A program made the position numbers and the translations under genes. From NCBI GenBank assembly GCA_964635975.1, contig CAZWPO010000005.1:1-64000 (forward strand): 64,000 nucleotides of DNA, given 5' to 3'. This DNA is from UBA5314 sp964635975 (lineage in GTDB: Bacteria > Bacillota > Syntrophomonadia > Syntrophomonadales > Syntrophomonadaceae). Under the pieces are notes generated by a model, which ran no database searches, had not been told where the DNA came from, and saw nothing but the letters and a program-made list of their open reading frames with translations. Shown here in pieces: positions 25,615 to 34,038 of this stretch. Within the stretch, counting starts at the first letter, position 1. Each line of letters begins with the position of its first letter.

Positions 25615-26652
25615 ATGCCGTATTATTATCCGATAAAAAGCATAAGAGACCAAGAAGAGCGTATGCGCGTTGTCGATAGGCTCTTGTTGCTGCGCCGTCA
25701 GTTGGATGCCCAAATTCCCAAGAAAACTGAATCTGAGACTCTTCTGCTGGCAACCTGGAATATTCGCGAATTTGGCGGCAATAGGCGTTTGGAAAGTTAT
25801 TATTACCTTGCTGAGATTATAAGTCGATTCGATATTATAGCGATACAGGAAGTATCCGCAGACCTGAAAGGCCTGGAAAAAGTAATGTCACTTATGAATC
25901 CGCAGTGGGATTATATTGTGACCGACAGTACAGACGGAAGTGCAGGCGGCGGAGAAAGGATGGCTTTTCTCTATGACAAGAGCAAAGTCACCTTTAAGAA
26001 TCTAGCGGGGGAAATCGTGCTGCCCAGGGAAAAGTTGATCGATGGCAGCCTGCAGTTTGCACGTTCACCGTTTTGCGTGGCCTTCCAGGCAAAATGGTTT
26101 AAATTCAAGCTGGTGACTGTGCACATTTATTATGGATCGAGTTCCGGAATTGATGAGAGGCGGCTTGCAGAAATTGATGCAATTGCTGCTTTTCTAGCCA
26201 AGCGGGCCAAGCAAGAAGATGAGAGCTACATCCTGCTGGGCGACTTCAATATAGTAAAAACCAGTGACGAAACTTTTTATGCTTTGGAAAGACACGGGTT
26301 TATCATACCGGAAAGCATCAAACAACATCCTTCGGATTTAGGGCAAACCAGGCATTACGACCAGATCGCCTTCAGTATTAAATTGAGTCCGTCAATGACA
26401 GTATTTTCTGAAGGTGAGCAGAGTGCGGGCGCATTCAATTTTACCGAGTCGGTCTACACATCACAGGATTTGAATATCTACAGACCCTACTTCCCCAAGA
26501 AAACCATACAGGAGAAAGAAGAACAGGATATAGAAAAATACTATCTAAGCTCCTGGCGCACATTTCAAATATCTGACCATTTGCCGCTTTGGGTGGAATT
26601 GAAAATTGATTTCAGCAATCAATACTTGGAAGCGCTAAAATCCTGGCGCTAG
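25615..26652 (+). CDS. Endonuclease/exonuclease/phosphatase-family protein
   Basis: The 345-aa protein has the DNase I-like fold. 'LLATWNIREFG' (Asn of motif I), 'IIAIQEVSADL' (metal-binding Glu), 'ERMAFLYDKSKV', 'LGDFNI' (Asp-x-Asn) and 'SDHLPLWVEL' (catalytic Asp-His) appear in the expected order. There is no signal peptide, so it is probably cytosolic, acting on DNA or a phosphoester. The start follows a weak Shine-Dalgarno site. The neighbours on either side are unrelated and it is probably monocistronic. Confidence 0.85.
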   Translation: MPYYYPIKSIRDQEERMRVVDRLLLLRRQLDAQIPKKTESETLLLATWNIREFGGNRRLESYYYLAEIISRFDIIAIQEVSADLKGLEKVMSLMNPQWDYIVTDSTDGSAGGGERMAFLYDKSKVTFKNLAGEIVLPREKLIDGSLQFARSPFCVAFQAKWFKFKLVTVHIYYGSSSGIDERRLAEIDAIAAFLAKRAKQEDESYILLGDFNIVKTSDETFYALERHGFIIPESIKQHPSDLGQTRHYDQIAFSIKLSPSMTVFSEGEQSAGAFNFTESVYTSQDLNIYRPYFPKKTIQEKEEQDIEKYYLSSWRTFQISDHLPLWVELKIDFSNQYLEALKSWR

Positions 26653-26818
26653 CTTTCACGCTTCTGCGATTAAGCTCGAAAATAGGAGAGGTTGAGGTAC
26701 GTAATGGACTAATTGTTACTAGCAGTCCTTCGTTATGGAAACCGCTTAAACAAGGTCCCGATCAGAGGCCTTGCCCGCACACTTCGTCATAGCGCTTCCA
26801 CAAAATAGCGGCAGTCTT

Positions 26819-27292
26819 TTACTTCCCTTTGGGCTTCTTGCCGGTGCATTTTACATCCCTGGAAGAGGTGCTCATGGTTTTCTCATCATCATCCCAGGGG
26901 CAATGGATTAATTCTTCCGCTATCTGAAAACTATTATCTTCAGATGAAATAGTATTGGAACTGCTGTCCTGTTCCTGTAGTTTTCCCTGCATCTTACTGT
27001 CTCTGGCCTCTTCTAAAGCATCTCTGGCTGCATCGGCGTCAATTTCATCGGCAACGCCACCATTTTCCTGCATACAGTCTTCAAACCTGCTCTTTCTGGC
27101 TTCCTCCATTGCCTTTTGGGCCGCTTCGGCAGATATTACAACGTCATCGCTGCTATCATCTACATCGATAGGTATTCCCTGGCTCCCACTGCCCGGATAG
27201 CCAGGGCCGGCTACGCTCGCCCAAACTGGTATTACACCGCCTATAGTCATGAAACAGGCCAGAGCTATAGTTATTATCCGTTTTCTAAACAT
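26819..27292 (-). CDS. Secreted hypothetical protein with two helical repeats
   Basis: The roughly 157-aa protein has a signal peptide (MFRKRIITIALACF...PVWA) and a Gly/Pro linker followed by two related charged helices, 'AAQKAMEEARKSRFEDCMQ' and 'DAARDALEEARDSKMQGKLQ', and an acidic Ser-rich tail. ATG 27292 is preferred because GAGGAG lies 8 nt before it; ATG 27301 would touch the Shine-Dalgarno site. There is no known family. It sits divergent from the candidate RNA promoter at 27564. Confidence 0.6.
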   Translation of the reverse strand: MFRKRIITIALACFMTIGGVIPVWASVAGPGYPGSGSQGIPIDVDDSSDDVVISAEAAQKAMEEARKSRFEDCMQENGGVADEIDADAARDALEEARDSKMQGKLQEQDSSSNTISSEDNSFQIAEELIHCPWDDDEKTMSTSSRDVKCTGKKPKGK

Positions 27293-27563
27293 TCGTATCA
27301 TCTCCTCGCTTTCCTCATAGAAATATCTTAGTAAGAATTTGTAGTAATTCTGTGAGAACCAGGTAAAAAGTCAGTGAGATTTCCTATAAATCATAAACAT
27401 CGTGGGTGGGCAGGGCCGACCTTGCTGTCCTGGTCAGCTTCCTCTTTACTTGCTTCAGAGATGAGATTCCCCGGATTCTTACCAGCAGCTTCCCTGAACA
27501 ACTGATTGGGCACAAGAATACATTCCAGGTTTCGAAAAATATACGATTTGTGAACATAATAAT

Positions 27564-27593
27564 TTGACAACAAGGACTAAGAAAAAGTATATT
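27564..27593 (+). promoter_or_regulatory. Strong sigma-A promoter for candidate ncRNA
   Basis: A consensus TTGACA (27564-27569), an 18-bp spacer and TATATT (27588-27593) predict a start at about 27600, which is exactly the first base of the 9-bp closing helix of the candidate RNA. Confidence 0.65.
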
Positions 27594-27599
27594 ATACTC

Positions 27600-28099
27600 A
27601 AGCTCCAGGGAATTCCTAAGACGGAAGACTTACAGAGCCGGAAAGCAGAAACAGAACATTGAAAACAGATCATAAAACCGGTGAAGCAGTTCACTATATC
27701 CAAGGAAGACATTGAAAAGAGGTTATGCTAGTTCAGAAGTACGGAAGTCTAGAAAACAAAAGTCTGAAAAGACTAATGTGATCGAAATGGAAGTAAAGAA
27801 GAGTTAGTATAGGCTAAGAGTAAATGAAGTTCTAAAGACGAAGGTATTATGAAAAGTTAAGATGGGAAACAAAGTCGAAGGTAATGTAGGTTGGAAGTTG
27901 AGAAAGGTTCGCTGGAGCTTTAATTATATAATCCTATAGAATCAGATTCTCCCAAGATTATTAATTAGGGGATATAACTCTTTGAAGAATCAATGATCTA
28001 TAGGAAAAAGGCAAAGGAGATGTTGTGACTGAAAATTGAAAGAGACTTGCCGTAGAAGGATCAGCAGATTCCTTAGAAAGCTGGTCCTTTTGCATTTTC
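27600..28099 (+). ncRNA. Candidate long structured non-coding RNA
   Basis: No plausible gene lies in this interval and the plus strand is markedly purine-rich (27600-27920). AAGCTCCAG at 27600-27608 pairs perfectly with CTGGAGCTT at 27912-27920, closing a domain of about 321 nt. Inside are hairpins with RNA-like loops: AGTCT-GAAA-AGACT (about 27762-27775), GTGAA-GCAG-TTCAC (about 27681-27694) and TTAG-TATAGG-CTAA (about 27806), plus many GAAA motifs. A consensus promoter precedes it and a terminator lies at 28056-28099, so the transcript could be about 320 or 500 nt. I do not recognise tmRNA, RNase P, 6S or SRP features. The class is unknown. Confidence 0.6.
28056..28099 (+). terminator. Rho-independent terminator
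   Basis: AAGGATCAGC (28056-28065) pairs with GCTGGTCCTT (28080-28089), one G-U pair included, followed by TTGCATTTT. It would end the transcript that starts at about 27600, before the flavoprotein gene. Confidence 0.6.
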
Positions 28100-28269
28100 T
28101 GATTGACTTGCATAATGGTTGCGATCGGTCCTGTCCCTTTAAATGAACAGAGCACCTTTATACTAAGTCGGTCTTCAATTTAGCAAAATACTCTGTGTAA
28201 TGATAGCATTAACATATCAGAAGCTCATTGTTAATTGCTGCTAGAACAAAACAGGAAGGAGGAATGTAT

Positions 28270-29604
28270 ATGTCTGAAAAACTGGTTATCGTGGGAGGTG
28301 TGGCGGCAGGCATGAGTGCTGCCTCAAAAGCCAGGCGGCTAAAACCAGACCTGAATATTGTAGTTTACACAGATGACAAATACATATCTTACGCAGGATG
28401 CGGACTGCCTTACTTTATCGGCGGCCGAGTTGAACAGATAAACAGCCTGATTGCTCGTTCAGCAGAGGATTTTGCCCGCCAGAACATTCAAGTCAAAACG
28501 CTAATGCAAGTGAAGGAAATCAGACCGGAGAGCAAAACCATTTACATCCATGATTTTATGGAAAAGGTTACCTTGAAAGAAAACTATGGTTCCCTAATAA
28601 TAGCCAGCGGTGCCCGTTCATTTGTTCCTCCCATAGACGGAACAGAATTACCAGGTATTTTTTCGTTGCGCACCATAAACGACAGCTTGAAGATTAAGTC
28701 TTTTTTACTTAAAAACAAACCACATAAAGCAGTCGTCATCGGCGGAGGGTATATCGGATTAGAAATGGTGGAAAACCTGCTGGAAATAGGGTGCCAGGTT
28801 AGCTTGCTTGAGAGAGCGGCGCATATCATTCCTAATATGGATGAAGACATGGCTCAGATTCTCACCAGGTATCTTGAATCCAAAGGGGTTGAAGTAAGAA
28901 CCGGGGAATCGGTAAATGGATTTTACGGGAATGGTTCACTGGCTGGAGTATATACTGATAAAGGTGAAATTCCTGCCGACTTTGTACTATTGTCTATCGG
29001 GGTTCAGCCGAATTCGGAGGTTGCAGCCGCGGCTGGAATAGAGTTAGGTGTTAAAAATGCCATCCGGGTAAATGCGAGAATGGAAACTAATATAAAAAGC
29101 ATTTATGCTGCAGGTGATTGCGCAACGACCATGCACCTGCTGTCAGGCGATGAAGTTTATATTCCTATGGGCACTACAGCCAACAAGCAGGGTAAAGTGG
29201 CAGGCGAGAATGCCGCAGGTGGTAACGCATCATTTAAAGGAGTACTTGGTACAGGTGTGGTAAGAGTTATAGAGATGGAAATTTCCCGCACCGGTTTTAG
29301 CGAGAATGAATGCAAGCAATTAGGGATCAACTATACTGTCAGTAGTATCAAATCAAAAACGGCAGCCCACTTCTGCCCGGTTTCCAGGGATATTTATCTT
29401 AAACTATTAATGGACAAGAGCACCCGCCGCTTGATAGGGGCTCAGATCGTTGGTTTTTCTGGAGCGGGCATGCGTATCGATATGCTGGCGGTTGCCATGA
29501 CCGTAGGGGCTACCATTGAAGACCTTATCGACATGGATCTGGCCTATTCGCCGCCCTTCAGCCCGGTTTGGGACCCAGTCCTGGTTGCTCTTAACCAGTT
29601 TTAA
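28270..29604 (+). CDS. CoA-disulfide reductase / NADH oxidase-like flavoprotein
   Basis: The 444-aa protein is of the pyridine nucleotide-disulfide oxidoreductase class with a single redox Cys. The FAD site is 'VIVGGVAAGMSAASKARR' (about 6-23), the active Cys lies in 'SYAGCGLPYFIGG' (about 43), the NAD(P)H site is 'AVVIGGGYIGLEMVENL', the second FAD motif is 'SIYAAGDCATT', and a dimerisation domain ends in 'YSPPFSPVWDP'. The family covers CoA-disulfide, polysulfide/persulfide and NADH:O2 reductases; with no rhodanese domain a CoA-disulfide reductase or Nox role is favoured. ATG 28270 has AAGGAGG 7 nt before it. A terminator follows. Confidence 0.88.
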   Translation: MSEKLVIVGGVAAGMSAASKARRLKPDLNIVVYTDDKYISYAGCGLPYFIGGRVEQINSLIARSAEDFARQNIQVKTLMQVKEIRPESKTIYIHDFMEKVTLKENYGSLIIASGARSFVPPIDGTELPGIFSLRTINDSLKIKSFLLKNKPHKAVVIGGGYIGLEMVENLLEIGCQVSLLERAAHIIPNMDEDMAQILTRYLESKGVEVRTGESVNGFYGNGSLAGVYTDKGEIPADFVLLSIGVQPNSEVAAAAGIELGVKNAIRVNARMETNIKSIYAAGDCATTMHLLSGDEVYIPMGTTANKQGKVAGENAAGGNASFKGVLGTGVVRVIEMEISRTGFSENECKQLGINYTVSSIKSKTAAHFCPVSRDIYLKLLMDKSTRRLIGAQIVGFSGAGMRIDMLAVAMTVGATIEDLIDMDLAYSPPFSPVWDPVLVALNQF

Positions 29605-29620
29605 CTGGATCGTGTAGAAA

Positions 29621-29648
29621 AAAGAGGCCAATCATCATTGGCCTCTTT
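29621..29648. terminator. Bidirectional terminator
   Basis: AAAGAGGCCAAT and ATTGGCCTCTTT form a perfect 12-bp stem around a 4-nt loop (CATC). A run of A before and T after lets it serve both the flavoprotein gene and the convergent secreted-protein gene. Confidence 0.8.
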
Positions 29649-29725
29649 AGTACTACACCTGACGTTTATTTATTTTGCCCGGTGCTGGTAACTTAAGCTT
29701 CATGAAACCAGCACTGCCAAATAGC

Positions 29726-30643
29726 TTATTCCAGACTAGATGGTGTGATGGCAACGGAGTCCGAACCGGTGAATATTGTTGATTCGTCAAAGGATGTCGC
29801 GGTTAATTCAAGCTGAGTGGTATCTTGGGTCAGGTCGTCGCTTGCCACCAAATCTGGCACACTGAAATGACAAACCATATCCATAATCCCGTCAAGATTT
29901 ACATCCTCAATTGAAAACATCAATTTACCGTTGCTCTTTTCACACAGGCCAACTGTCCCCAATAGAATAGACGAAGGATCTATATCTTTCACATCAATGT
30001 CCCCGCCGAAAATGACCACTGGCAGAGTGCCTTTGTCTGTCAGGTTTACAGGATTATCAGGAGAACCGTATTTTATGTCTATAGAAATCGGTGTCTCAAC
30101 TGTAATATGAGTGAGATTTATATTGTCAACGCTGAAATCACCGCCCCAACAACTAACGATGTTTACCCGCAGCAAGCTTAACGGGATTGCGTTAACACCT
30201 AAACCGGAGCTTGTCAGGGTTGCATAAGTCGGAGAGGAAGGATATAGTTCCTGGTATGCAGAACCGCCTGCGGCCTTAACGGCTGTGACCGCAATAGCAT
30301 GGTAGGGATCCGTAGTAAAGTTATTGTAGTCAAGCGAATTGAAATAGAAAGCTCCACCATCGATCGATGTGATTCTTATTTCGGCGCCTGATGGATTAGA
30401 AATATCAGAGTCTTTTAAAACATTATTTCCTGATACATCAACAATGGTCTGCAAATCCCCATAACCTATATACTCGAGACGAAATCCTTCCACGTCGATT
30501 TGGGTAAAGGTACCTGTAGATTGGTCCTCGAAGTCGATATTTACAGGTACCGGCGCTGCAGAGGCCAGGGGAACATACCCTACTACCATAGTAAAAGACA
30601 TACATAAGCAGAAAACAAACATCAATAACGAATTTCTTTTCAT
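29726..30643 (-). CDS. Secreted protein with repeat-like C-terminal domain
   Basis: The 305-aa protein has a signal peptide (MKRNSLLMFVFCLC...PLASA) and a beta-sandwich-like first domain of the PEP-CTERM-exosortase-substrate kind ('NIDFEDQSTG', 'FNSLDYNNF'). A C-terminal domain opens 'ISIDIKYGSPDNPVNL' and continues 'GTLPVVIFGGDIDVKDIDP' and 'EDVNLDGIMDMVCHF'. This module recurs in secreted proteins of many environmental bacteria, with a Ca-binding-like 'DVNLDGIMD' loop. ATG 30643 (AAAGGTGGG upstream) is chosen over an upstream frame to 30751. No sorting anchor is seen. Its promoter must lie next to the palindrome at 30806. Confidence 0.75.
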   Translation of the reverse strand: MKRNSLLMFVFCLCMSFTMVVGYVPLASAAPVPVNIDFEDQSTGTFTQIDVEGFRLEYIGYGDLQTIVDVSGNNVLKDSDISNPSGAEIRITSIDGGAFYFNSLDYNNFTTDPYHAIAVTAVKAAGGSAYQELYPSSPTYATLTSSGLGVNAIPLSLLRVNIVSCWGGDFSVDNINLTHITVETPISIDIKYGSPDNPVNLTDKGTLPVVIFGGDIDVKDIDPSSILLGTVGLCEKSNGKLMFSIEDVNLDGIMDMVCHFSVPDLVASDDLTQDTTQLELTATSFDESTIFTGSDSVAITPSSLE

Positions 30644-30805
30644 ACAAACCCACCTTTCTGATTCCGATGATCTTTCTCTAAAAAATCTGCTAGTTTTCAA
30701 AAAACTAAAGCCCCCCCCTCTCGCGATAACCAGCAATAGCATTGGAAACATAGTAGCAACAAAATGGAATGTATTTTCATAATATTCCGAAATAACAAAC
30801 TTCGT

Positions 30806-30823
30806 ATCGTACTTAAGTACGAT
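30806..30823. promoter_or_regulatory. 18-bp perfect palindrome
   Basis: ATCGTACTTAAGTACGAT is perfectly self-complementary. It lies 163 bp upstream of the secreted-protein gene and just past the terminator of the LuxR-type gene, so it is a good operator candidate for a dimeric regulator, possibly the adjacent one. Confidence 0.5.
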
Positions 30824-30828
30824 TTCAT

Positions 30829-30861
30829 GAAAAAAGAGACCTGCAAAATTTTGCAGATCTC
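30829..30861 (-). terminator. Terminator of the LuxR-type gene
   Basis: On the minus strand GAGATCTGCAAAA pairs with TTTTGCAGGTCTC, followed by TTTTTT. It lies 28 bp after the regulator's stop codon. Confidence 0.8.
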
Positions 30862-30888
30862 CGAAATAATGAGTTTTGTATCTCTGAG

Positions 30889-33489
30889 TTAGTCTAATAG
30901 TCCCGCGTCACGAACCAATTTTATACACTGGGCGCGGTTTTTAACTCCAAGTTTGCTGTAAATATTGCCAATGTGGGTTTTTACCGTTCGCAATCCGATA
31001 TTCATTTCCTGGCTGATTTCCTGGTTGGTATAGGCTGCGAATAACAGTTTTAAAATATTTAGCTCCTGTACAGTCAAGAGTTTATTTGTTCTGGTAGCAG
31101 CAATTTCCTTGTCTTTGGTTGCTAAAGTTCGGATATTGGCCTGGGTTTGATCAAGCAGTTTTTTAGCATAGGCAATCAATTTACCGGAAGAGTCTTTCTT
31201 CCTCTTAAGATGAATGATACCTTGTTTTAGAACGTCGATAATCTGCTCGAACTCATCTATAAAGTTCCGCATATAGCCCTCTTCCATACCTATAATGAGC
31301 GAATTCTCTATGTATTCTTTCGCTTTTGAGATTACACCTTTTTTGTAAGATAGTATCGCGAAAAGGTTCAATATCTCGACTTTACTATGCAGTCTTGACT
31401 CATGGTCGGCGAATGCCAAAAGCCTTGTAAGCAGAATCTCGGCATCATCGTATTGGTTTTTTGCGATTAAGGTTCTTGCATATACGATGAAGTCAAATTC
31501 CCTGGTACTTGTTATTTCGCTATAGATACTTAACTTACTTGCATCGATCCACTGATCTACCATGTCTTCGCAACTATTTTCTAAGTATAGACGCGTTTTA
31601 AATGCTTGAATAACGTAACTCCAGTGAGCTTTGTTTATGTTTTGGAGTTTTGCTTCACATTCCGTAAGCACATCAAAAGCTCCGGATATGTCTCCCCTGG
31701 CCCTCTTTATACGGGCCAGGTTTACCATAACAGGAACGAGGGCTCCCGGGCAATTAGCCAGTTGCGCCTCGGTCAAGGCTTCGAGCAGATAGGGTAGGGC
31801 TTCTTCCATTTGATTATTTTCATATAGGTATTCCCCTGCAGCTAGCGGAGCGTATCCCGGATTATCAGTAATAATTTCTCTGAATTTTTTCGTCATATTG
31901 CTGTATGCTTCAGGATTATTGCCATATAAATATGCCATCTTACCAATAGGGCAGCGGTAAAAATAAGTATCTCCAGTGTTGAAATCATAATATCCCGTCA
32001 CTTTAAAGGTGACATTATATGTCTCGATATCGGTAAGCAAAGATAATAATCCATTTAGATTACCTTTTCTCACCATCAAATTCACATTTATAAACCTCAA
32101 AGCAACCGCTACCTGCTGACTTAGTTCCGGGTCGTAAGCATGTACGTCACGAGCAAGCTGTTCGGTTCTCCTAATCCAGTAGTGAGAATCTTCATATCGG
32201 TTAAGTCCAGCATAATATGACGCGAAAAATATAGCGACCTCTATATTGCATTCCTTATATACTTCTGGAACTCTTTCCAGCCAAGAAATTGCTTCATGAT
32301 AATCGTTCTTTGCAGCAAGTTCGGGCAGACGTTTTTGTATAAGGTCAAGCGCTTCACTATATATGGAAGCCTTTAAGAAATGTTTAATCGCTTTTTCCTC
32401 AAGGCCTTGTTTTTCATACCATCGAGCAGCCTTGGCATGTAAATCTAAGAGCCCTTCTGGGTCTGATTTACACAGTAATTTATAGAGAAAATCCCTGAAA
32501 AGGTGATGATATTTGTACTGAGTCTTTTCTGCATCCAGGGCAATAAGAAACCCGTTTTTCTCACAAATTTCGGCTAATATTTGTTCTGTATTGCAATTAC
32601 CTGTGATTTCAAAACATAAACCTACATCAAGGGTGTCCAATATAGAAGTTCTGATGGCAAATAATCTTTTTTCCAAAGCCCAGGAGCCTAGTACTTCCTT
32701 ATGCAGATACTCATCAATCCCGTCTCTGCTGCGTTTTATATTTTTAATAACGTTGTTGTTTTTAGTGTTTTCCTCCAAGGACATACCTATGGCAACTAGG
32801 GCTGCCGCCCATCCTTCTGTAAAATGCTCTATGGTTCGAACGTCATTATCGCTGAGTTTGAACCCTCTCACCTTATAAAATCCGCAAATTTCCTCTTCCT
32901 GAAACCGCAGATCTTTTTCGCTAATTTTGAGCAATTGCGATTTAATCCCAAGGTTGCATAGTTCCATAGCAGGTTCGTTTCTCCCAACAATGATCAGATG
33001 CATCCGAGGGGGGAGATAATCGATTAGGAAAGATAAGCCTTTAAGAATCGACGGCTCAGTAATCAAATGCATATCATCAAGGACCATGATGAAGTCGGAT
33101 TGCATCTGCGCCAAATGGTCAATAATGATGTTTATTTGAAGGTGGGAATTTAGAAATGTCTGTGAAGAAAAAATATAATTGGTATCACGGATTATGCCTG
33201 GTTGAATGGCATCCAGAGCTGCACATACATAATTCCAGAATACCATGGGATTGTTGTCTTCTTTATCAATAGATAACCAGGCTGTGGGTAAAACACTGTT
33301 TTCCAGCCACTCCAGGACAGCCGTAGTCTTGCCATAGCCGGCGGGAGCTATAACCAGGGTTACCTTGTGTTTGATAGCCCTATCAAATTTGTAACGCAAG
33401 CGCTGGCGTGAAACCAGGTATGGATTAACAAGAGGCGGGTTGTATTTGGTTTTGACCAATGGAGCAGTAGGTACAAGATCTATGGCCAC
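30889..33489 (-). CDS. MalT-like LuxR-family ATP-dependent regulator
   Basis: The 866-aa protein is a large STAND-type activator. Walker A 'APAGYGKTTAVLEW' lies at about 47-60, with 'WLSIDKEDNNPMVFW' and 'MVLDDMHLI' (Walker B) after it. A long TPR-like helical region (about 340-780) follows and a LuxR HTH at the end, 'LTVQELNILKLLFAAYTNQEI' through 'RTVKTHIGNIYSKLGVKNR'. Such proteins oligomerise on inducer and ATP. It starts with GTG, with GAGGTGG upstream. The inducer cannot be inferred; the secreted-protein gene downstream on the same strand and the 30806 palindrome are the nearest candidate targets. Confidence 0.9.
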   Translation of the reverse strand: MAIDLVPTAPLVKTKYNPPLVNPYLVSRQRLRYKFDRAIKHKVTLVIAPAGYGKTTAVLEWLENSVLPTAWLSIDKEDNNPMVFWNYVCAALDAIQPGIIRDTNYIFSSQTFLNSHLQINIIIDHLAQMQSDFIMVLDDMHLITEPSILKGLSFLIDYLPPRMHLIIVGRNEPAMELCNLGIKSQLLKISEKDLRFQEEEICGFYKVRGFKLSDNDVRTIEHFTEGWAAALVAIGMSLEENTKNNNVIKNIKRSRDGIDEYLHKEVLGSWALEKRLFAIRTSILDTLDVGLCFEITGNCNTEQILAEICEKNGFLIALDAEKTQYKYHHLFRDFLYKLLCKSDPEGLLDLHAKAARWYEKQGLEEKAIKHFLKASIYSEALDLIQKRLPELAAKNDYHEAISWLERVPEVYKECNIEVAIFFASYYAGLNRYEDSHYWIRRTEQLARDVHAYDPELSQQVAVALRFINVNLMVRKGNLNGLLSLLTDIETYNVTFKVTGYYDFNTGDTYFYRCPIGKMAYLYGNNPEAYSNMTKKFREIITDNPGYAPLAAGEYLYENNQMEEALPYLLEALTEAQLANCPGALVPVMVNLARIKRARGDISGAFDVLTECEAKLQNINKAHWSYVIQAFKTRLYLENSCEDMVDQWIDASKLSIYSEITSTREFDFIVYARTLIAKNQYDDAEILLTRLLAFADHESRLHSKVEILNLFAILSYKKGVISKAKEYIENSLIIGMEEGYMRNFIDEFEQIIDVLKQGIIHLKRKKDSSGKLIAYAKKLLDQTQANIRTLATKDKEIAATRTNKLLTVQELNILKLLFAAYTNQEISQEMNIGLRTVKTHIGNIYSKLGVKNRAQCIKLVRDAGLLD

Positions 33490-34038
33490 TGGTTCACCAC
33501 CTCGTTAACAGAATCAGTGAATCTTGTCCGATTTTGCGAATCGGCATATTTAATGAATAATCGGGAATCAGTTCTTCAGAAAATAATTGACATTATTTAC
33601 AAAACAAAATTCTCAATGAGGGACTAATAAAATTATATTTCAAATCAGGATACCATACAATGCAGACTGGGTGCTGAGAAAAGCAGCTTTGTTTTTTAAA
33701 AGGCAGGAATTTAATTTCATGGCATTAATATCCAATTTATAGAAAAAGGCTATAAAAATAGCCTTTTTTGTCGCTTTTCAAACATTCGAAATTAGCGGTG
33801 ATGAGCCCAGGTGATGTAAAACTTGCAGATCTAAAGGCACTATGGAACGGGTAATTGATACATAATGCGAATCAATTATAGCTCAATATAATAAAATACC
33901 CGTGCTGTCCCAACAAAGGATTCGGTTGTTGAATCGTATATACGCTACTTATATTCTAATAAAACAAATCGTTCTTGCCCGTTTTCATAAACATAACCAT
34001 CTATCGTGAAATGTTTCTGAGGAGTAAATTACTCCCCA
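33490..34038. other. Intergenic region with terminator and inverted repeat
   Basis: The 550 bp contain the inverted repeat CCGATT-N5-AATCGG (33528-33544) 39 bp before the LuxR start, a possible operator, and the hairpin at 33743-33769. No gene is seen; the rest is AT-rich. Confidence 0.5.
33743..33769. terminator. Bidirectional hairpin terminator
   Basis: AAAAAGGCTA and TAGCCTTTTT form a 10-bp stem with a 6-nt loop and T runs on both strands. It lies about 270 bp downstream of the CoA-transferase stop on the minus strand, with no closer terminator evident. Confidence 0.7.

Noticed and set aside
27391..27712. Two minus-strand frames across the RNA promoter region.
   Set aside because: They have no ribosome-binding site and unlikely composition, and they oppose the strong promoter and purine-rich transcript.
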